Under the pieces are notes generated by a model, which did no database searches, was not told the DNA's origin, and saw nothing but the letters and a program-made list of their open reading frames with translations. Source: Leptospira terpstrae serovar Hualin str. LT 11-33 = ATCC 700639 (GTDB lineage: Bacteria; Spirochaetota; Leptospiria; Leptospirales; Leptospiraceae). From it: 64,000 bases of DNA. Below are positions 26,403-36,672 of this stretch, in pieces. The translations under genes and the position numbers were made by a program. Position 1 is the stretch's first letter. Every line of letters starts with the position of its first letter. Location of the stretch: NCBI RefSeq assembly GCF_000332495.1, contig NZ_AOGW02000010.1, positions 434,001 through 498,000 of the forward strand, given 5' to 3'.

Positions 26403-26753
26403 TTAACGTTTTCCGGAGACTAAAGGTTTTGCCATTCGAGGTCTTTCTTCTAACAACTTCATAAACAGTTCGATACGACTGGAATGTAACATCCAATTGT
26501 CTTCCAAAAATAAACCACTCAAGAAGAAATTAAAGTCCTTATAATATAAAAACGAGGTTTGAGGGTTTTTTGTGAAATCAAGCAGGATGGCTAAAGCTAA
26601 GCGATTGGCACTTTCATCCGGGCCAAAACCTTCCATGGGAATTTGGATGGATGGCTCTGGAACCATAAAACAATGTTCCGTACTTCCTTCTCTGACTTTG
26701 AGATTGTACCGTAAAGTACCAGGAATACGCTCTCCAGAGTAGGTTTTTGCCAT
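26403..26753 (-). CDS. Small protein of unknown function, resembling DUF6166
   Basis: A 116-residue cytoplasmic protein. The ATG at 26753 has a GGGAG Shine-Dalgarno sequence eight bases upstream, which supports the gene. The start MAKTYSGERIPG, the central GFGPDESANRLALAILLDF and a following helix plus DNWML segment resemble the layout of DUF6166 proteins (YxGxR, then a Gly-rich stretch before LALAIL, then a W-x-L helix). The resemblance is by eye. It converges on the kinase gene with seven bases between stops. The 173 bases between its start and lptD must hold both promoters. Confidence 0.65.
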   Translation of the reverse strand: MAKTYSGERIPGTLRYNLKVREGSTEHCFMVPEPSIQIPMEGFGPDESANRLALAILLDFTKNPQTSFLYYKDFNFFLSGLFLEDNWMLHSSRIELFMKLLEERPRMAKPLVSGKR

Positions 26754-26926
26754 TCAAAACTCCCGGATGCCCAAGGATTGAGCCATTTGATTATGTCCAT
26801 TACACGAATAGTTTCGCAACCTCTTTTTCCGATAAAATACGGGATTCGAGTCCGAAATTCTGCCTGGTTTTCCATTGATTTTTTCGACCGGTGTAAAACT
26901 CTCGTTCTATACTTTCAAAGCCCGCT

Positions 26927-29884
26927 GTGCAAAAATCCATTCGTTTTCTCATATTATTTTATGGTTTTCTCTTCGGAATGGAAATTCTGGCGCAGGATAT
27001 CAACGGGTTAAAACTCCTATTTCCGGACCAAGCGGGAGCAACTAAAAATGCTCAAGATGAAGAAAGAAAACTAACCACAGCCCAAGTCCAACGAGGTCTC
27101 GTCCGAAAGTCAGTAGACTCCATGACTGATAGAGAAGTGGAAGACAACCTTCGTAATTTAGGACTAAGTCCAGCAGGAACCATCTATTCGAAAAGAGAAA
27201 GACTCAGAGAAGCTCTCGTTCCCGAAGAAGAACAGACGTTAACTCCTGAGTCCTTACTGAGTTCGCAATCCAAAAAAGGACCCCCCATCCAAATCCAAAA
27301 TGCTGCCGAAGGTCAACTTTTGAATATTGATAAAACAAAAGGTGGAGTTCTTGTTCTTCGTGGAAAAGTTCGACTCAAAATACGGTCTGGAGAATTAGTC
27401 GCTGATTCTGTTTCCATAGATGCCAATCGCCAAGAAATTTATGCAGAAGGTGGAGTGGAATACAAAGATGGAAATGCAAAAGTAAATGGCGACCGGATGA
27501 TCTATGATTTAAAGATCAATCAAGGTGTTGTTTATAATTCCAAACTCAGTATGTTTCCCTCGCACTTTATTGGCCAAAAACTCAAACGTTTAGATGAAAA
27601 ACGTTATCTTTTGGAAATGGGATACTTTACCGCTTGTAATGCGGAACTACCTCACGAATCGTTTCAAGCTCGAAAAATATTTATACACGATGATAGGTCG
27701 GTAGTTGCTTATAGCGTTTCCTATAAAGTAGGTGGGACTTCCTTGTTTTGGATTCCTGTTCTATATAATTCCGAATCAGGAAACGGAGTCACAACACAAT
27801 TCGGTAAAAACAATACCCAAGGTTGGTTTTGGCAAAACTCTTATCAATGGTCCGATTCTTATCCAAATAGTATCTTCCTTGCCAATGGATATAAATTCAG
27901 ATTTGATGCTTATGAAAAAACGGGTCAAGCCGCCCAATTAGAGATGTGGAAAGTTTCTCCATTTTTGAATTACAATATCAATCTGGGTTATGCAAATTAT
28001 AAAAACAATGCCATTACTCCTGTTTATGAAGATCGGTTTCGAAATTTAGGGGTTGGAAACGTAGCTGTAACGAATAATGTTGATCGCGGAGAGTTGTTTC
28101 CAAACACTGGGTTACCTTATCGCAATACAGGTGTTAATTACGATCCATGGTGGAAAACTGATCTCCGTTTAAATGCAAAATTTAATGATTTTTCTCGTGA
28201 CTACACAAGAAACGTACAAATTCAATACGAAAATTATAGTAACCGACAATTTGATTATGAATTTGGGAACAGATACCAACCATCAAATTCATTACAATCT
28301 TTATATACATATAGAGATGTTCGGTTTGGTCTAATTCGTAACTTACTTAACTGGAACTTAAATTATACAGAGAACCGCGGTGATCTCAGCGTTGGGATTT
28401 CGATGAGTCGAACCCTTGTTTACCAAATCCAAGCAAACCAATACTTTGCAGCTCAAGATACTTTACCCGCCGTAACGATAAGGAATTCAAGTAACATAGG
28501 AACGATTCCTGGAACAACAAGTCCCATTTACTGGGACTTACTTTTCCAAACAAATATCAACCGTATCTATGGTGTTCCTCAACAAAGAACAAACCCAACA
28601 ACTGGAGTTGTGGATCCAAGAAGTCAGTATCAAGATTTTGTTTTAAGATCACAAACCAATGTCATAGGAGAAACGGGAATACGTTCACCCATTGCAATGG
28701 GTGCTTATATGTCTTTTACTCCATCTGTTTATATGGGCGCAACAAAACAAACAGTAGAATTTCCTGGATCAGGGAATGACTTAAACAGTCCAGATCGAGA
28801 TGTAAACAAAGCATACGCTACACTTTTGAAACAACAATCCTATCAGTATGTAAGACAATCTCATACAGTCAGATTGGGAATTCCTGAATTATTTTTATCC
28901 TCAACCTATCGACGTTTGGATGCGGACAAAGCGGAAGCAAAAGATCCAATTCTAGGAAATTTAAGACAACATGAAGCAGAGTTTGCATTAGAAAGTTATG
29001 CACTGAACGATTGGGATATTTCTGTTAGAACCGTCCGAGACCTACGACAATTTTCCTCAGCTTACAATCCTGGCCTTACCAATATGCAAAGATGGTATTA
29101 TACAGTAGTGAGAGTAGGTGGTTTCTTTGACTTTGTGGATGGATTTACAACTCGGAGACCAAGTTTACTCGAAAGAAAACGTAATTTTTATTCAGGTGTT
29201 TTTATTAACAATGATTATGTACATCATACACCTCAAAATCGATCATTATCAAATAACTTAACAGTCTCCTATAAAATGGGTGGGTTCTCATGGCCCATCA
29301 TCCGAGCTTTTCGAAGTTTGGAAGTTGGATCAACTTGGTATCATGTATATAAAGATAGTTACCTAGATAGTTACAGATTTTTCTTTAAAACAGATGTGAA
29401 AGTTACAAGATATTCTGGTGTAGAATTAGAACTTGATTCACGTGTCACTGAACCTTGGCGGCTCACAGCACTCGCCCAAGGTCAATTTTATGCAATGAAT
29501 ACAAGCCCCGAATTGTATACTTCCCAAACAGGAACCAATTATGACCAAACTACCATATGGGAAGACTTGGCTGCGGGAACTGGCGCACAAGGCCAAACAG
29601 AAAGACAGAAAACCGTTTTCAACATCAATCGGTTTATGATGACTTTAAAACTCGATTTACACAATTGGGAATACCGTTTAGGATATAGTATGAATTTACG
29701 AGCACTTCCTGGAGGATTGACTATGAACAACCAATTGACTTTTTATGACCAATCCGTCTATTTCTCTGTAAACTTAACCAATTTCAGTTTTGGAGATTCT
29801 GCATCTGCGCAAGCAACAAGAGTGCGATTGTATAGATTTCGAAAACGTCCCCTTGACGGAACCTCAACAGACTTAACGGACTAA
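26927..29884 (+). CDS. lptD: LptD-family LPS-assembly outer-membrane protein
   Basis: LptD forms the outer-membrane channel that inserts LPS. The 985 residues have a signal peptide (about 1-22, ending EILAQ), a charged linker, and an OstA-type beta-jellyroll (about 125-260; VSIDANRQEIYAEGGVEY and the Cys in YFTACN). A long beta-barrel fills the rest, full of aromatic alternating strands. In E. coli the barrel is folded with help from LptE, which is not in the window. The start is GTG at 26927; the ATG at residue 18 would destroy the signal. A TATACT -10-like hexamer lies at 26910-26915. The sugar transferase gene follows after 13 bases, linking export and synthesis of surface polysaccharide. 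Confidence 0.88.
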   Translation: MQKSIRFLILFYGFLFGMEILAQDINGLKLLFPDQAGATKNAQDEERKLTTAQVQRGLVRKSVDSMTDREVEDNLRNLGLSPAGTIYSKRERLREALVPEEEQTLTPESLLSSQSKKGPPIQIQNAAEGQLLNIDKTKGGVLVLRGKVRLKIRSGELVADSVSIDANRQEIYAEGGVEYKDGNAKVNGDRMIYDLKINQGVVYNSKLSMFPSHFIGQKLKRLDEKRYLLEMGYFTACNAELPHESFQARKIFIHDDRSVVAYSVSYKVGGTSLFWIPVLYNSESGNGVTTQFGKNNTQGWFWQNSYQWSDSYPNSIFLANGYKFRFDAYEKTGQAAQLEMWKVSPFLNYNINLGYANYKNNAITPVYEDRFRNLGVGNVAVTNNVDRGELFPNTGLPYRNTGVNYDPWWKTDLRLNAKFNDFSRDYTRNVQIQYENYSNRQFDYEFGNRYQPSNSLQSLYTYRDVRFGLIRNLLNWNLNYTENRGDLSVGISMSRTLVYQIQANQYFAAQDTLPAVTIRNSSNIGTIPGTTSPIYWDLLFQTNINRIYGVPQQRTNPTTGVVDPRSQYQDFVLRSQTNVIGETGIRSPIAMGAYMSFTPSVYMGATKQTVEFPGSGNDLNSPDRDVNKAYATLLKQQSYQYVRQSHTVRLGIPELFLSSTYRRLDADKAEAKDPILGNLRQHEAEFALESYALNDWDISVRTVRDLRQFSSAYNPGLTNMQRWYYTVVRVGGFFDFVDGFTTRRPSLLERKRNFYSGVFINNDYVHHTPQNRSLSNNLTVSYKMGGFSWPIIRAFRSLEVGSTWYHVYKDSYLDSYRFFFKTDVKVTRYSGVELELDSRVTEPWRLTALAQGQFYAMNTSPELYTSQTGTNYDQTTIWEDLAAGTGAQGQTERQKTVFNINRFMMTLKLDLHNWEYRLGYSMNLRALPGGLTMNNQLTFYDQSVYFSVNLTNFSFGDSASAQATRVRLYRFRKRPLDGTSTDLTD

Positions 29885-29897
29885 ACTTGAGTTAAAA

Positions 29898-31298
29898 ATG
29901 TTAAAAGAAAGAAGCCAATCCTTCAAACTCCTATTCCTCGTAACAGATTTCTTTATAGCTCTAACGAGTTTTATATTTGCTTACGTCATCCGTTATTATC
30001 TTTTACCTGATTCCGCTTTTCAAATCCAAACCATTGATCCAGTAAATTATTTGATTTTGGGTGTTGTGCTCGGTTTTTCACAAGTCTTATCATTCCTTTC
30101 CATCGACTTGTACCATCCAAGAAGAGGATTGTCTTTTTCTGATGAATTATTTGCCATCATAACGGGAGTAATCCTCAATTTACTTGTGGTTCTTTCTCTT
30201 TTATTTTTCTTTCGAGGAGAAAGTTTTTCCCGATTGGTAATTGGCTATTTTGCTATTTGTACGGTTATCCTCACTTCGTTTTCCCATTTTATCTTACGTT
30301 CCTTTATGCAGTACTTACGTAGCAAAGGGTTTAATTTAAAGTCAGTTCTCATCATTGGAACAGGAAAATCAGCGATTAACTTTTCCGAAACCATCAAAAA
30401 ACATTCTATCTATGGTTATATGGTTCAGGGATTTGTTGCAGGAAAAAAGAATCTTTCTACTAAAAAAATACAAACTGTCACGACGACACAAAAGTTAGAA
30501 TCTTATGTGGAAAACAACAATATTGATTTAATTGTATATGCCTTGTCTCATGAAGAAGGTGATTCACTTAAAGAAGTCATTGATATTGCAGATTTTCATG
30601 GGATTGATTTAAAAGTTATTCCCAGTTATGAAGAAATTGTCACCGCAAAAGGAAGAGTTGAAGTTCTAGATGGAATTCCTATTATTTCGATTCGCAATAT
30701 TCCTCTAAGACTCGGTTATAATTTAGTTTTAAAGCGAACTTTTGATATTTTGTTTTCCTTGTTTTTTATTTTGTTATTTAGTCCATTTTACTTACTCATT
30801 GCATTTCTGATTAAATTAACAAGTAAAGGTCCAATATTTTACAAACAAGAAAGAGTAGGATTAGACAATAAAGTTTTTGGAATGATCAAATTTCGATCTA
30901 TGGTAGTCCAAGCAAAGGAAAAGTCTGATACATTATGGACAGTGAAAGATGACCCGCGAGTGACTGCAGTAGGTGCAGTTCTTCGAAAGTTATCTTTAGA
31001 TGAAACTCCCCAATTTTTTAATGTATTGCTCGGTGATATGTCAGTTGTCGGGCCAAGACCAGAACGTCCCTTTTATGTAGAGAAATTTAGAAACGAACAC
31101 CAACAATATATGAGACGCCATGCGGCAAAAGCAGGGATTACTGGTTGGGCACAAGTGCAAGGGTTTCGTGGTGACACTTCGATCGAAAAACGAATCGAGG
31201 CAGATATCTTTTATATTGAGAATTGGTCAGTCCTCCTCGATATCAAAATCATTTTACTCACTCCCTTGAAAGCAATTATAGATAGGAATGCATACTGA
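29898..31298 (+). CDS. Polyprenyl-phosphate sugar-1-phosphate transferase (WbaP/WcaJ type)
   Basis: The enzyme should transfer a sugar-1-phosphate from a nucleotide sugar to undecaprenyl phosphate, starting O-antigen or exopolysaccharide synthesis at the inner membrane. The 466 residues contain four N-terminal membrane segments (about 10-130), a Rossmann-like middle domain (about 145-255; VLIIGTGKSAINF), a membrane segment (about 278-303) and the catalytic C-terminal domain. Signature blocks are GPIFYKQERVG, FGMIKFRSM, LRKLSLDETPQF, DMSVVGPRPERP and AGITGWAQVQG. Sugar specificity cannot be read. Between lptD and gatC with gaps of 13 and 9 bases. Confidence 0.92.
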   Translation: MLKERSQSFKLLFLVTDFFIALTSFIFAYVIRYYLLPDSAFQIQTIDPVNYLILGVVLGFSQVLSFLSIDLYHPRRGLSFSDELFAIITGVILNLLVVLSLLFFFRGESFSRLVIGYFAICTVILTSFSHFILRSFMQYLRSKGFNLKSVLIIGTGKSAINFSETIKKHSIYGYMVQGFVAGKKNLSTKKIQTVTTTQKLESYVENNNIDLIVYALSHEEGDSLKEVIDIADFHGIDLKVIPSYEEIVTAKGRVEVLDGIPIISIRNIPLRLGYNLVLKRTFDILFSLFFILLFSPFYLLIAFLIKLTSKGPIFYKQERVGLDNKVFGMIKFRSMVVQAKEKSDTLWTVKDDPRVTAVGAVLRKLSLDETPQFFNVLLGDMSVVGPRPERPFYVEKFRNEHQQYMRRHAAKAGITGWAQVQGFRGDTSIEKRIEADIFYIENWSVLLDIKIILLTPLKAIIDRNAY

Positions 31299-31307
31299 GG
31301 AAACATT

Positions 31308-31592
31308 ATGGATGAAAAAGAATTAAAGAACATTGCCAACTTGGCAAAATTGAACATTGAGGATTCGGAAGTATCGTCTATGTTAAATGACTTTTCTCGG
31401 ATTGTACAATATGTTGACGAAATCAAAAACCTAGACACAACCAGTGTAGGTGATGATGAAATTTATGAACAGATATTTTATGAACTGAGAAAGGACTTGG
31501 CTGAAAACGGCTTAAAGAGAGATGATTTAGCAAAAATTGCTCCCTCCTACGAAAATGGATACGTTGTAGTACCTAAGGTAATTGAAACATGA
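31308..31592 (+). CDS. gatC: Asp/Glu-tRNA amidotransferase subunit C
   Basis: GatC is the small wrapping subunit of GatCAB, which amidates mischarged Glu-tRNA(Gln) or Asp-tRNA(Asn). The 94 residues show the family pattern: [21 protein letters not shown] at the start, [12 protein letters not shown] in the middle and the proline-containing C-terminus. The stop overlaps the gatA start (ATGA), giving stoichiometric synthesis. gatB is not in the window. Confidence 0.95.
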   Translation: MDEKELKNIANLAKLNIEDSEVSSMLNDFSRIVQYVDEIKNLDTTSVGDDEIYEQIFYELRKDLAENGLKRDDLAKIAPSYENGYVVVPKVIET

Positions 31593-33055
31593 AAGATTTA
31601 ATTTTTCTCACCTATTCCGAAATCAAAACCAAATTAAATGATGGGTCTTTAAAATCAACAGACTTAGTTTCTGCCTATATCAATCGAATTGAAGGAACCG
31701 ATTCCAAAGTAAAAGCTTTTCTTGAATTGAACAAGGATCGAATTTTAAAACAAGCAGAGGAAAGTGACGGAAGAAGAAAGTCAGGAAAATTACTTTCTGA
31801 ATTTGATGGAATTCCTATTGGAATCAAAGACAATATTTGTATTACAGGTGAGATCACATCCTGTTCTTCGAAAATTCTAGAAAACTTTCGTTCTCCTTAT
31901 GACGCCACTGTCATCCAAAGACTAAAAGACAAAGGATTTGTTTTTTTCCCTCGTTTGAATATGGATGAGTTTGCAATGGGTTCCTCTACAGAAAATAGCG
32001 CCTACCAAACCACAAGAAATCCTTTTGATACAAACAGAATTCCAGGTGGGTCTAGCGGTGGTTCGGCGGCAGCAGTTGCCGCCTCCATGTTACCTGTTTC
32101 TCTTGGTTCCGACACAGGTGGTTCCATCCGCCAACCGGCAGCACTCTGTGGAATTTGGGGATTAAAACCAACCTACGGACGAGTCTCTCGTTACGGACTT
32201 GTAGCTTATGCTTCCAGTCTTGATCAAATTGGTCCATTTTCCAATGACTTACAAGGGATCTCCGACCTTTTAGAGATTATCTCTGGGCTCGATCATAAAG
32301 ACCAAACTACTGCGAAAGTAAATCCATTTGAAGCCAATTCTATATCTTCCATCGATTGGAAAGGCAAACGAATTGGAGTCATGAAAGCAGAGGAATTTAA
32401 TTTTTCACCCGATGTAAACAAACGTTATGCGGATATATTAAATGAATTAAAATCCAAAGGAGCAACACTAGTTCCACTCGATTTTTCATTGTTAAAGTAT
32501 GCGATTCCCGTTTACTATTTGATTGCCACTGCAGAATGTTCTTCTAACTTAAGCCGCTTTGACGGAATCCGTTACGGACTACGAAAAGAAGGGGCTGGAA
32601 AATTGGAAGATTTGTATTCTGAATCTAGAACCGCAGGGTTTGGACCTGAAGTCAAACGTCGAATTCTATTGGGAACATTTTCCCTTAGTTCTGGTTATTA
32701 TGATGCTTATTATGGCAAAGCACAAAAAGCAAGAGTTCTCATCCGAAAACAATATGCAGAATTTTTTAAATCGGTAGATATCATTTTCCAACCAACATCT
32801 CCTACAACAGCATTCAAAGTTGGTGAAAAAACAAAAGATCCAATTCAGATGTACCAAGCAGATATTTTGACAACATCTGTAAACTTAAGCGGAGTTCCTG
32901 CCATCAGTTGTCCGGCAGGACTTGATTCTTCTGGTCTTCCGATTGGTCTACAAATCACATCATCTCATTTTGATGAAACAAAACTACTAAGTTATGCAAA
33001 ATCAGTTTCAGAATTAGAAATCTGCAAATTGGCACTTCCCACTGAGATCACCTAA
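31589..33055 (+). CDS. gatA: Asp/Glu-tRNA amidotransferase subunit A
   Basis: GatA is the amidase subunit of GatCAB; it releases ammonia from glutamine. The 488 residues carry the amidase-signature triad: lysine in [10 protein letters not shown], cis-serine in the [13 protein letters not shown] loop, and nucleophile serine in [10 protein letters not shown]. The tail contains [15 protein letters not shown], typical of GatA. The start is fixed by an ATGA overlap with gatC; hisF starts one base after the stop. Confidence 0.97.
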   Translation: MKDLIFLTYSEIKTKLNDGSLKSTDLVSAYINRIEGTDSKVKAFLELNKDRILKQAEESDGRRKSGKLLSEFDGIPIGIKDNICITGEITSCSSKILENFRSPYDATVIQRLKDKGFVFFPRLNMDEFAMGSSTENSAYQTTRNPFDTNRIPGGSSGGSAAAVAASMLPVSLGSDTGGSIRQPAALCGIWGLKPTYGRVSRYGLVAYASSLDQIGPFSNDLQGISDLLEIISGLDHKDQTTAKVNPFEANSISSIDWKGKRIGVMKAEEFNFSPDVNKRYADILNELKSKGATLVPLDFSLLKYAIPVYYLIATAECSSNLSRFDGIRYGLRKEGAGKLEDLYSESRTAGFGPEVKRRILLGTFSLSSGYYDAYYGKAQKARVLIRKQYAEFFKSVDIIFQPTSPTTAFKVGEKTKDPIQMYQADILTTSVNLSGVPAISCPAGLDSSGLPIGLQITSSHFDETKLLSYAKSVSELEICKLALPTEIT

Positions 33056-33056
33056 C

Positions 33057-33824
33057 ATGGATGAACTAACCAAAAGAGTGATCCCTTGTTTAGATATCAA
33101 AGGGGGAAGGGTAGTCAAAGGAGTACAGTTTGTAAACTTAATTGATGCCGGTGATCCCGTATCTTGTGCGGTTGCCTATGAAGAAAACAAAGCAGATGAA
33201 CTCTGCTTTTTAGATATCACAGCTTCTTCTGATAAACGAGATATCCTTTTGCATTTAGTAGAACAAGTGGCCAATCGACTCTTCATTCCTTTCACAGTGG
33301 GTGGAGGAATTCGCACCATTGAGGACGTAAAGGCAGTATTAAATAAAGGAGCTGATAAAGTTTCAATCAATACCAGTGCTTTCCAAAATCCCAAACTACT
33401 CAAAGATTCTAGTGAAATTTACGGTTCCCAGTGCATCGTTTGCGCAATCGATGTCAAATTTCATCCAGAACGAAAACGATACGAAGTTTACTTAAATGGT
33501 GGACGATTAGAAACAGGAAGAGAGGCACTTGATTGGGGAAGGGAAGCTTTTGAAATGGGAGCAGGTGAAATCCTTCTCACTTCAATGGACAAAGATGGAA
33601 CCAAAGATGGATTTGATATAACACTAATGAAATCTTTCACGTCCAATCTTTCCATTCCTATCATTGCTTCTGGTGGTGCAGGTAATCCTGAACATATGGC
33701 TGAAGTGATTCTACGCGGTGGTGCTGATGCAGTTCTTGCTGCCTCAATTTTTCACTTTGGAGAATTTTCTATTCAAGAAACTAAACAAACAATGAAAGAG
33801 ATGGGAATCAAAGTGAGACTATGA
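33057..33824 (+). CDS. hisF: Imidazole glycerol phosphate synthase cyclase subunit (HisF)
   Basis: HisF is the (beta/alpha)8 cyclase that, with ammonia from HisH, makes IGP and AICAR in histidine synthesis. The 255 residues match the family. Catalytic aspartates are in IPCLDIKGG near the N-terminus and CAIDVKFH near residue 130. FTVGGGIRT and SGGAGNPEHM are phosphate-binding loops. HisH is not beside it; the neighbours are gatA and a symporter. The stop overlaps the symporter start as ATGA. Confidence 0.96.
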   Translation: MDELTKRVIPCLDIKGGRVVKGVQFVNLIDAGDPVSCAVAYEENKADELCFLDITASSDKRDILLHLVEQVANRLFIPFTVGGGIRTIEDVKAVLNKGADKVSINTSAFQNPKLLKDSSEIYGSQCIVCAIDVKFHPERKRYEVYLNGGRLETGREALDWGREAFEMGAGEILLTSMDKDGTKDGFDITLMKSFTSNLSIPIIASGGAGNPEHMAEVILRGGADAVLAASIFHFGEFSIQETKQTMKEMGIKVRL

Positions 33825-35557
33825 TTGCTTTTCATTTTCTAGATTTTTTATTTTTTATTTTTCCATTTATTGTCATTATCCTCATCCTACATCGCTTTCG
33901 TTCCAAACAAAAATCCACAAAAGAATACTTCCAAGCAGAAGGTAGTTTGTCTTGGTTTGTGGCAGGAACCGCTATGGTGGCAACCACGTTCGCTGCGGAT
34001 ACTCCTCTTGCTGTAACAGAGATCATCCGAGGACAAGGAATAGCTGGGAATTGGATTTGGTGGTATATGTCTGTCGGTGGATTTGTTACCGTATTTTTCT
34101 TTTCAAAACTTTGGAAAAGATCTGGTGCCACGACCGATTTGGAGTTAATCCAACTACGTTATAGTGGCAAGGAAGCAAATTTTTTAAGAGGATTTAAAGC
34201 CGTTGTCATTGGCTTTTTACTGAACCTAGTCATCCTTGGTTGGGTCAATCTAGCAATGTTAAAAATCATTCCTGTTTTTTTTCCACTATGGACCTCATCT
34301 CATATTCTCATTTATTTACTGTTATTTGGTGTTTTCTATACATCCATTGCTGGTCTTAAAGGTATATCCTATATTGATGTTTTCCAATTCTTTTTAGCTT
34401 GGATGGGTTGTATTCTGTTTGCCTATTTTGCAATCAACTTACCAGCAATTGGTGGTCTCGAAGGTCTCAAATCCAAACTAGATGGCAGTAAAATTTTATT
34501 TTTTCCCAATGGAACTTCTGGTACCCTTCCTTGGGATCATTTTATAATTCTTCTAACTGTCCTTTGGTGGTCCAGTTGGTATCCTGGTTCCGAACCTGGG
34601 GGAGGTGGATACATTGCCCAACGCATTCTTGCGACCAAAAACGAAGATGCTGCGCTGAAAGGCTCCCTATGGTTTGTCATTGCCCATTATTTTGTTCGTC
34701 CATGGCCATGGATTCTTGTGGCACTGGTATCTCTTTTCCTTTATCCAAACCTTTCGGAAGTAGAAAGTGGAAAGGGCTTTCTTATGGTACTACAAGAAGG
34801 AATGCCGAACGGAATGTTGGGGCTTATGCTTAGTGCTTTCCTTGCTGCTTACCTTTCTACATTAGCTACACATTTAAACTGGGGAGCCTCTTATTTAGTC
34901 AATGACCTTTGGAAACCTATGATTGAAAAGGGAAGGACCGATTCTTACTATTTAAAAGTATCTTATGGAATTCAAATTCTAACAGCTATTAGCTCTTACT
35001 TTCTAGCAGTCTATGGGATGGAGACCATCAAAGGGGCATGGGTATTTTTACTTGAGGCATCTTCTGGTATAGGTTTTATCTTAATTGCTCGATGGTTTTT
35101 TTGGCGGATCTCGGCTTGGACAGAAATTTTAGCATTGATCCTATCTCCAATTTTGTATTTACTATTTTCGGTTTACCTGAAGGTAGAATTCCCTTATTCC
35201 ATTCTATACACATCAATCACTGCAAGTGTATTATTGATTTTATCTACATATATAGTACCGATTACGGATCGAAAAGTTTTAATCCAGTTCTATGAGACTA
35301 CCAAGCCGCCTTTTTTCTTTTGGAAGGGTCTTTTTCAAGAGGAGCCAAACCGAACCCAAACTATTTACCATAATCGATTAGGTATTTCTTTACTAGGAAC
35401 TCTATCCGGTCTTTGTTTTGTATTTGGTGGTTTGTATACAGTCCAATGTATTCTTTGGAAGGAAGGGTTTTTATTTATAGGAATTCCCGTTTTTCTATTA
35501 GGGCTCGTTGGATTGTATTTATCGATCAAGTCCTTACAAGAACGATCCAACCATTAA
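33821..35557 (+). CDS. Sodium/solute symporter family (SSF) transporter
   Basis: A 578-residue inner-membrane protein with about 13 hydrophobic segments. It follows the SSF pattern: a short periplasmic start, FVAGTAMVATTFAADTPLAV (resembling the family's TM1-TM2 region), YTSIAGLKGISYIDVFQF near residue 180, and WWSSWYPGSEPGGGGYIAQR in the middle. The last 60 residues contain two more membrane segments. Sodium-coupled uptake is typical; the substrate (sugar, proline, nucleoside or other) cannot be read. It is translationally coupled to hisF, and it is the last gene of the lptD run, 11 bases from the convergent lipase-like gene. Confidence 0.87.
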   Translation: MIAFHFLDFLFFIFPFIVIILILHRFRSKQKSTKEYFQAEGSLSWFVAGTAMVATTFAADTPLAVTEIIRGQGIAGNWIWWYMSVGGFVTVFFFSKLWKRSGATTDLELIQLRYSGKEANFLRGFKAVVIGFLLNLVILGWVNLAMLKIIPVFFPLWTSSHILIYLLLFGVFYTSIAGLKGISYIDVFQFFLAWMGCILFAYFAINLPAIGGLEGLKSKLDGSKILFFPNGTSGTLPWDHFIILLTVLWWSSWYPGSEPGGGGYIAQRILATKNEDAALKGSLWFVIAHYFVRPWPWILVALVSLFLYPNLSEVESGKGFLMVLQEGMPNGMLGLMLSAFLAAYLSTLATHLNWGASYLVNDLWKPMIEKGRTDSYYLKVSYGIQILTAISSYFLAVYGMETIKGAWVFLLEASSGIGFILIARWFFWRISAWTEILALILSPILYLLFSVYLKVEFPYSILYTSITASVLLILSTYIVPITDRKVLIQFYETTKPPFFFWKGLFQEEPNRTQTIYHNRLGISLLGTLSGLCFVFGGLYTVQCILWKEGFLFIGIPVFLLGLVGLYLSIKSLQERSNH

Positions 35558-35568
35558 ACCAAAAAATT

Positions 35569-36672
35569 TTAATAAGGTGAATTGCGAATTTCCGTAATCA
35601 CTTGCGTAAATAGATTCAAACTTTTGGCGTTGTCTGGATTTGTAGTTTGGAAAGCCATCATGGAATGATCACAATCCGCTATATCAATTTGTTTATATGA
35701 TAAATTTCCAAGCCTTGCGCTATTGCGAGGAACAATGCCATCTGACTGAGTAAATCCAGCATTAGTTAAAATATTACAACCGGTGTTATAGTAAAATGTC
35801 TCACCGACTGTACAATTTGACATAACGCCTGCAAAACTAATAAATTTTCCATTTAAGTTAAAGTTTAGATAAGATTGATTCAATACATCTAAAACTAAGT
35901 TTTCTGCCCCAGAAATTACAGTTTGTCCAGAACCCTGATTGGTATAACCCAACTCAGATCCCCCTTGGGTTCCAACAAGATAACTACCTAAATCATTTAA
36001 AAATGGATTACTTCCGATAAAACTAGGAGTAGCAAAAGGAGATCCAAATTGTGGACTTGCCAAAGTCACTACCAACTTTACAAAAGGAAGAGATCCTGTT
36101 TCTGAAGCCAGGGCCACTCTAGTGACAAGCCCACCCATAGAATGTGCAACAATATACACTTGGTCAGAATCGGTAAAATTAGAACGAAGTGTTCCGTAAA
36201 ATTGTCTACCATTCACTAAAATACTATTGGATGTGCGGTAAGTATATAAATAGAGATCAAACTCAGCATTTGCCGAAGCTCTTCCTTCTTGAAAATGAAC
36301 CATTCCATTAGAAAAAGTATTTTTTATGTTTTGAATTTTTTTCTCATCATTTGTGATCGGATCGGAATCTCTCTCTGCTGGGTTCCATCCATGAATAAAA
36401 ACTATTTTCTTTTTAGATGATTTTGGAAAAAACTCAGATGTAACAAATTGAGAATCAGATAGGCTTCTAGAAAAACCGGGATAAAAACCATATAGTTTTT
36501 GGTTAGGATTTGGAAGTAATCCAAATAACGAAAGTAACAACGCCTCATCGTTTTTTTTGTCTTCGGATACAAATTCTTTTCTATAAAAATCGTAAATACA
36601 AGATTGGAATGCAACAATTCCAATCAAAATAGAGAAAATAAAAGATACGAACTTTCGCCTAACGCGAAACAT
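35569..36672 (-). CDS. Lipase-like alpha/beta-hydrolase lipoprotein
   Basis: The 367-residue protein starts with a basic stretch, a hydrophobic segment and the lipobox AFQSC, so it is probably a lipoprotein. IVAHSMGGL carries the nucleophile serine (GxSxG-type, AHSMG), HGWNPAERD looks like the oxyanion strand, and DCDHSMMAF near the C-terminus may give the catalytic histidine. This resembles triacylglycerol lipase/PGAP1-type folds. I chose the ATG at 36672, which overlaps the rlmB-like stop by 14 bases. A frame open further upstream begins at 36714 inside rlmB. Four cysteines near the C-terminal half (SNCTVG, GCNIL) could form a disulfide. Substrate unknown. Confidence 0.78.
   Translation of the reverse strand: MFRVRRKFVSFIFSILIGIVAFQSCIYDFYRKEFVSEDKKNDEALLLSLFGLLPNPNQKLYGFYPGFSRSLSDSQFVTSEFFPKSSKKKIVFIHGWNPAERDSDPITNDEKKIQNIKNTFSNGMVHFQEGRASANAEFDLYLYTYRTSNSILVNGRQFYGTLRSNFTDSDQVYIVAHSMGGLVTRVALASETGSLPFVKLVVTLASPQFGSPFATPSFIGSNPFLNDLGSYLVGTQGGSELGYTNQGSGQTVISGAENLVLDVLNQSYLNFNLNGKFISFAGVMSNCTVGETFYYNTGCNILTNAGFTQSDGIVPRNSARLGNLSYKQIDIADCDHSMMAFQTTNPDNAKSLNLFTQVITEIRNSPY

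Noticed and set aside
26597..26875. 92-codon frame on the minus strand overlapping the DUF6166-like gene
   Set aside because: Its second half is out of frame inside a gene with a better ribosome-binding site, and the product has no recognisable pattern.
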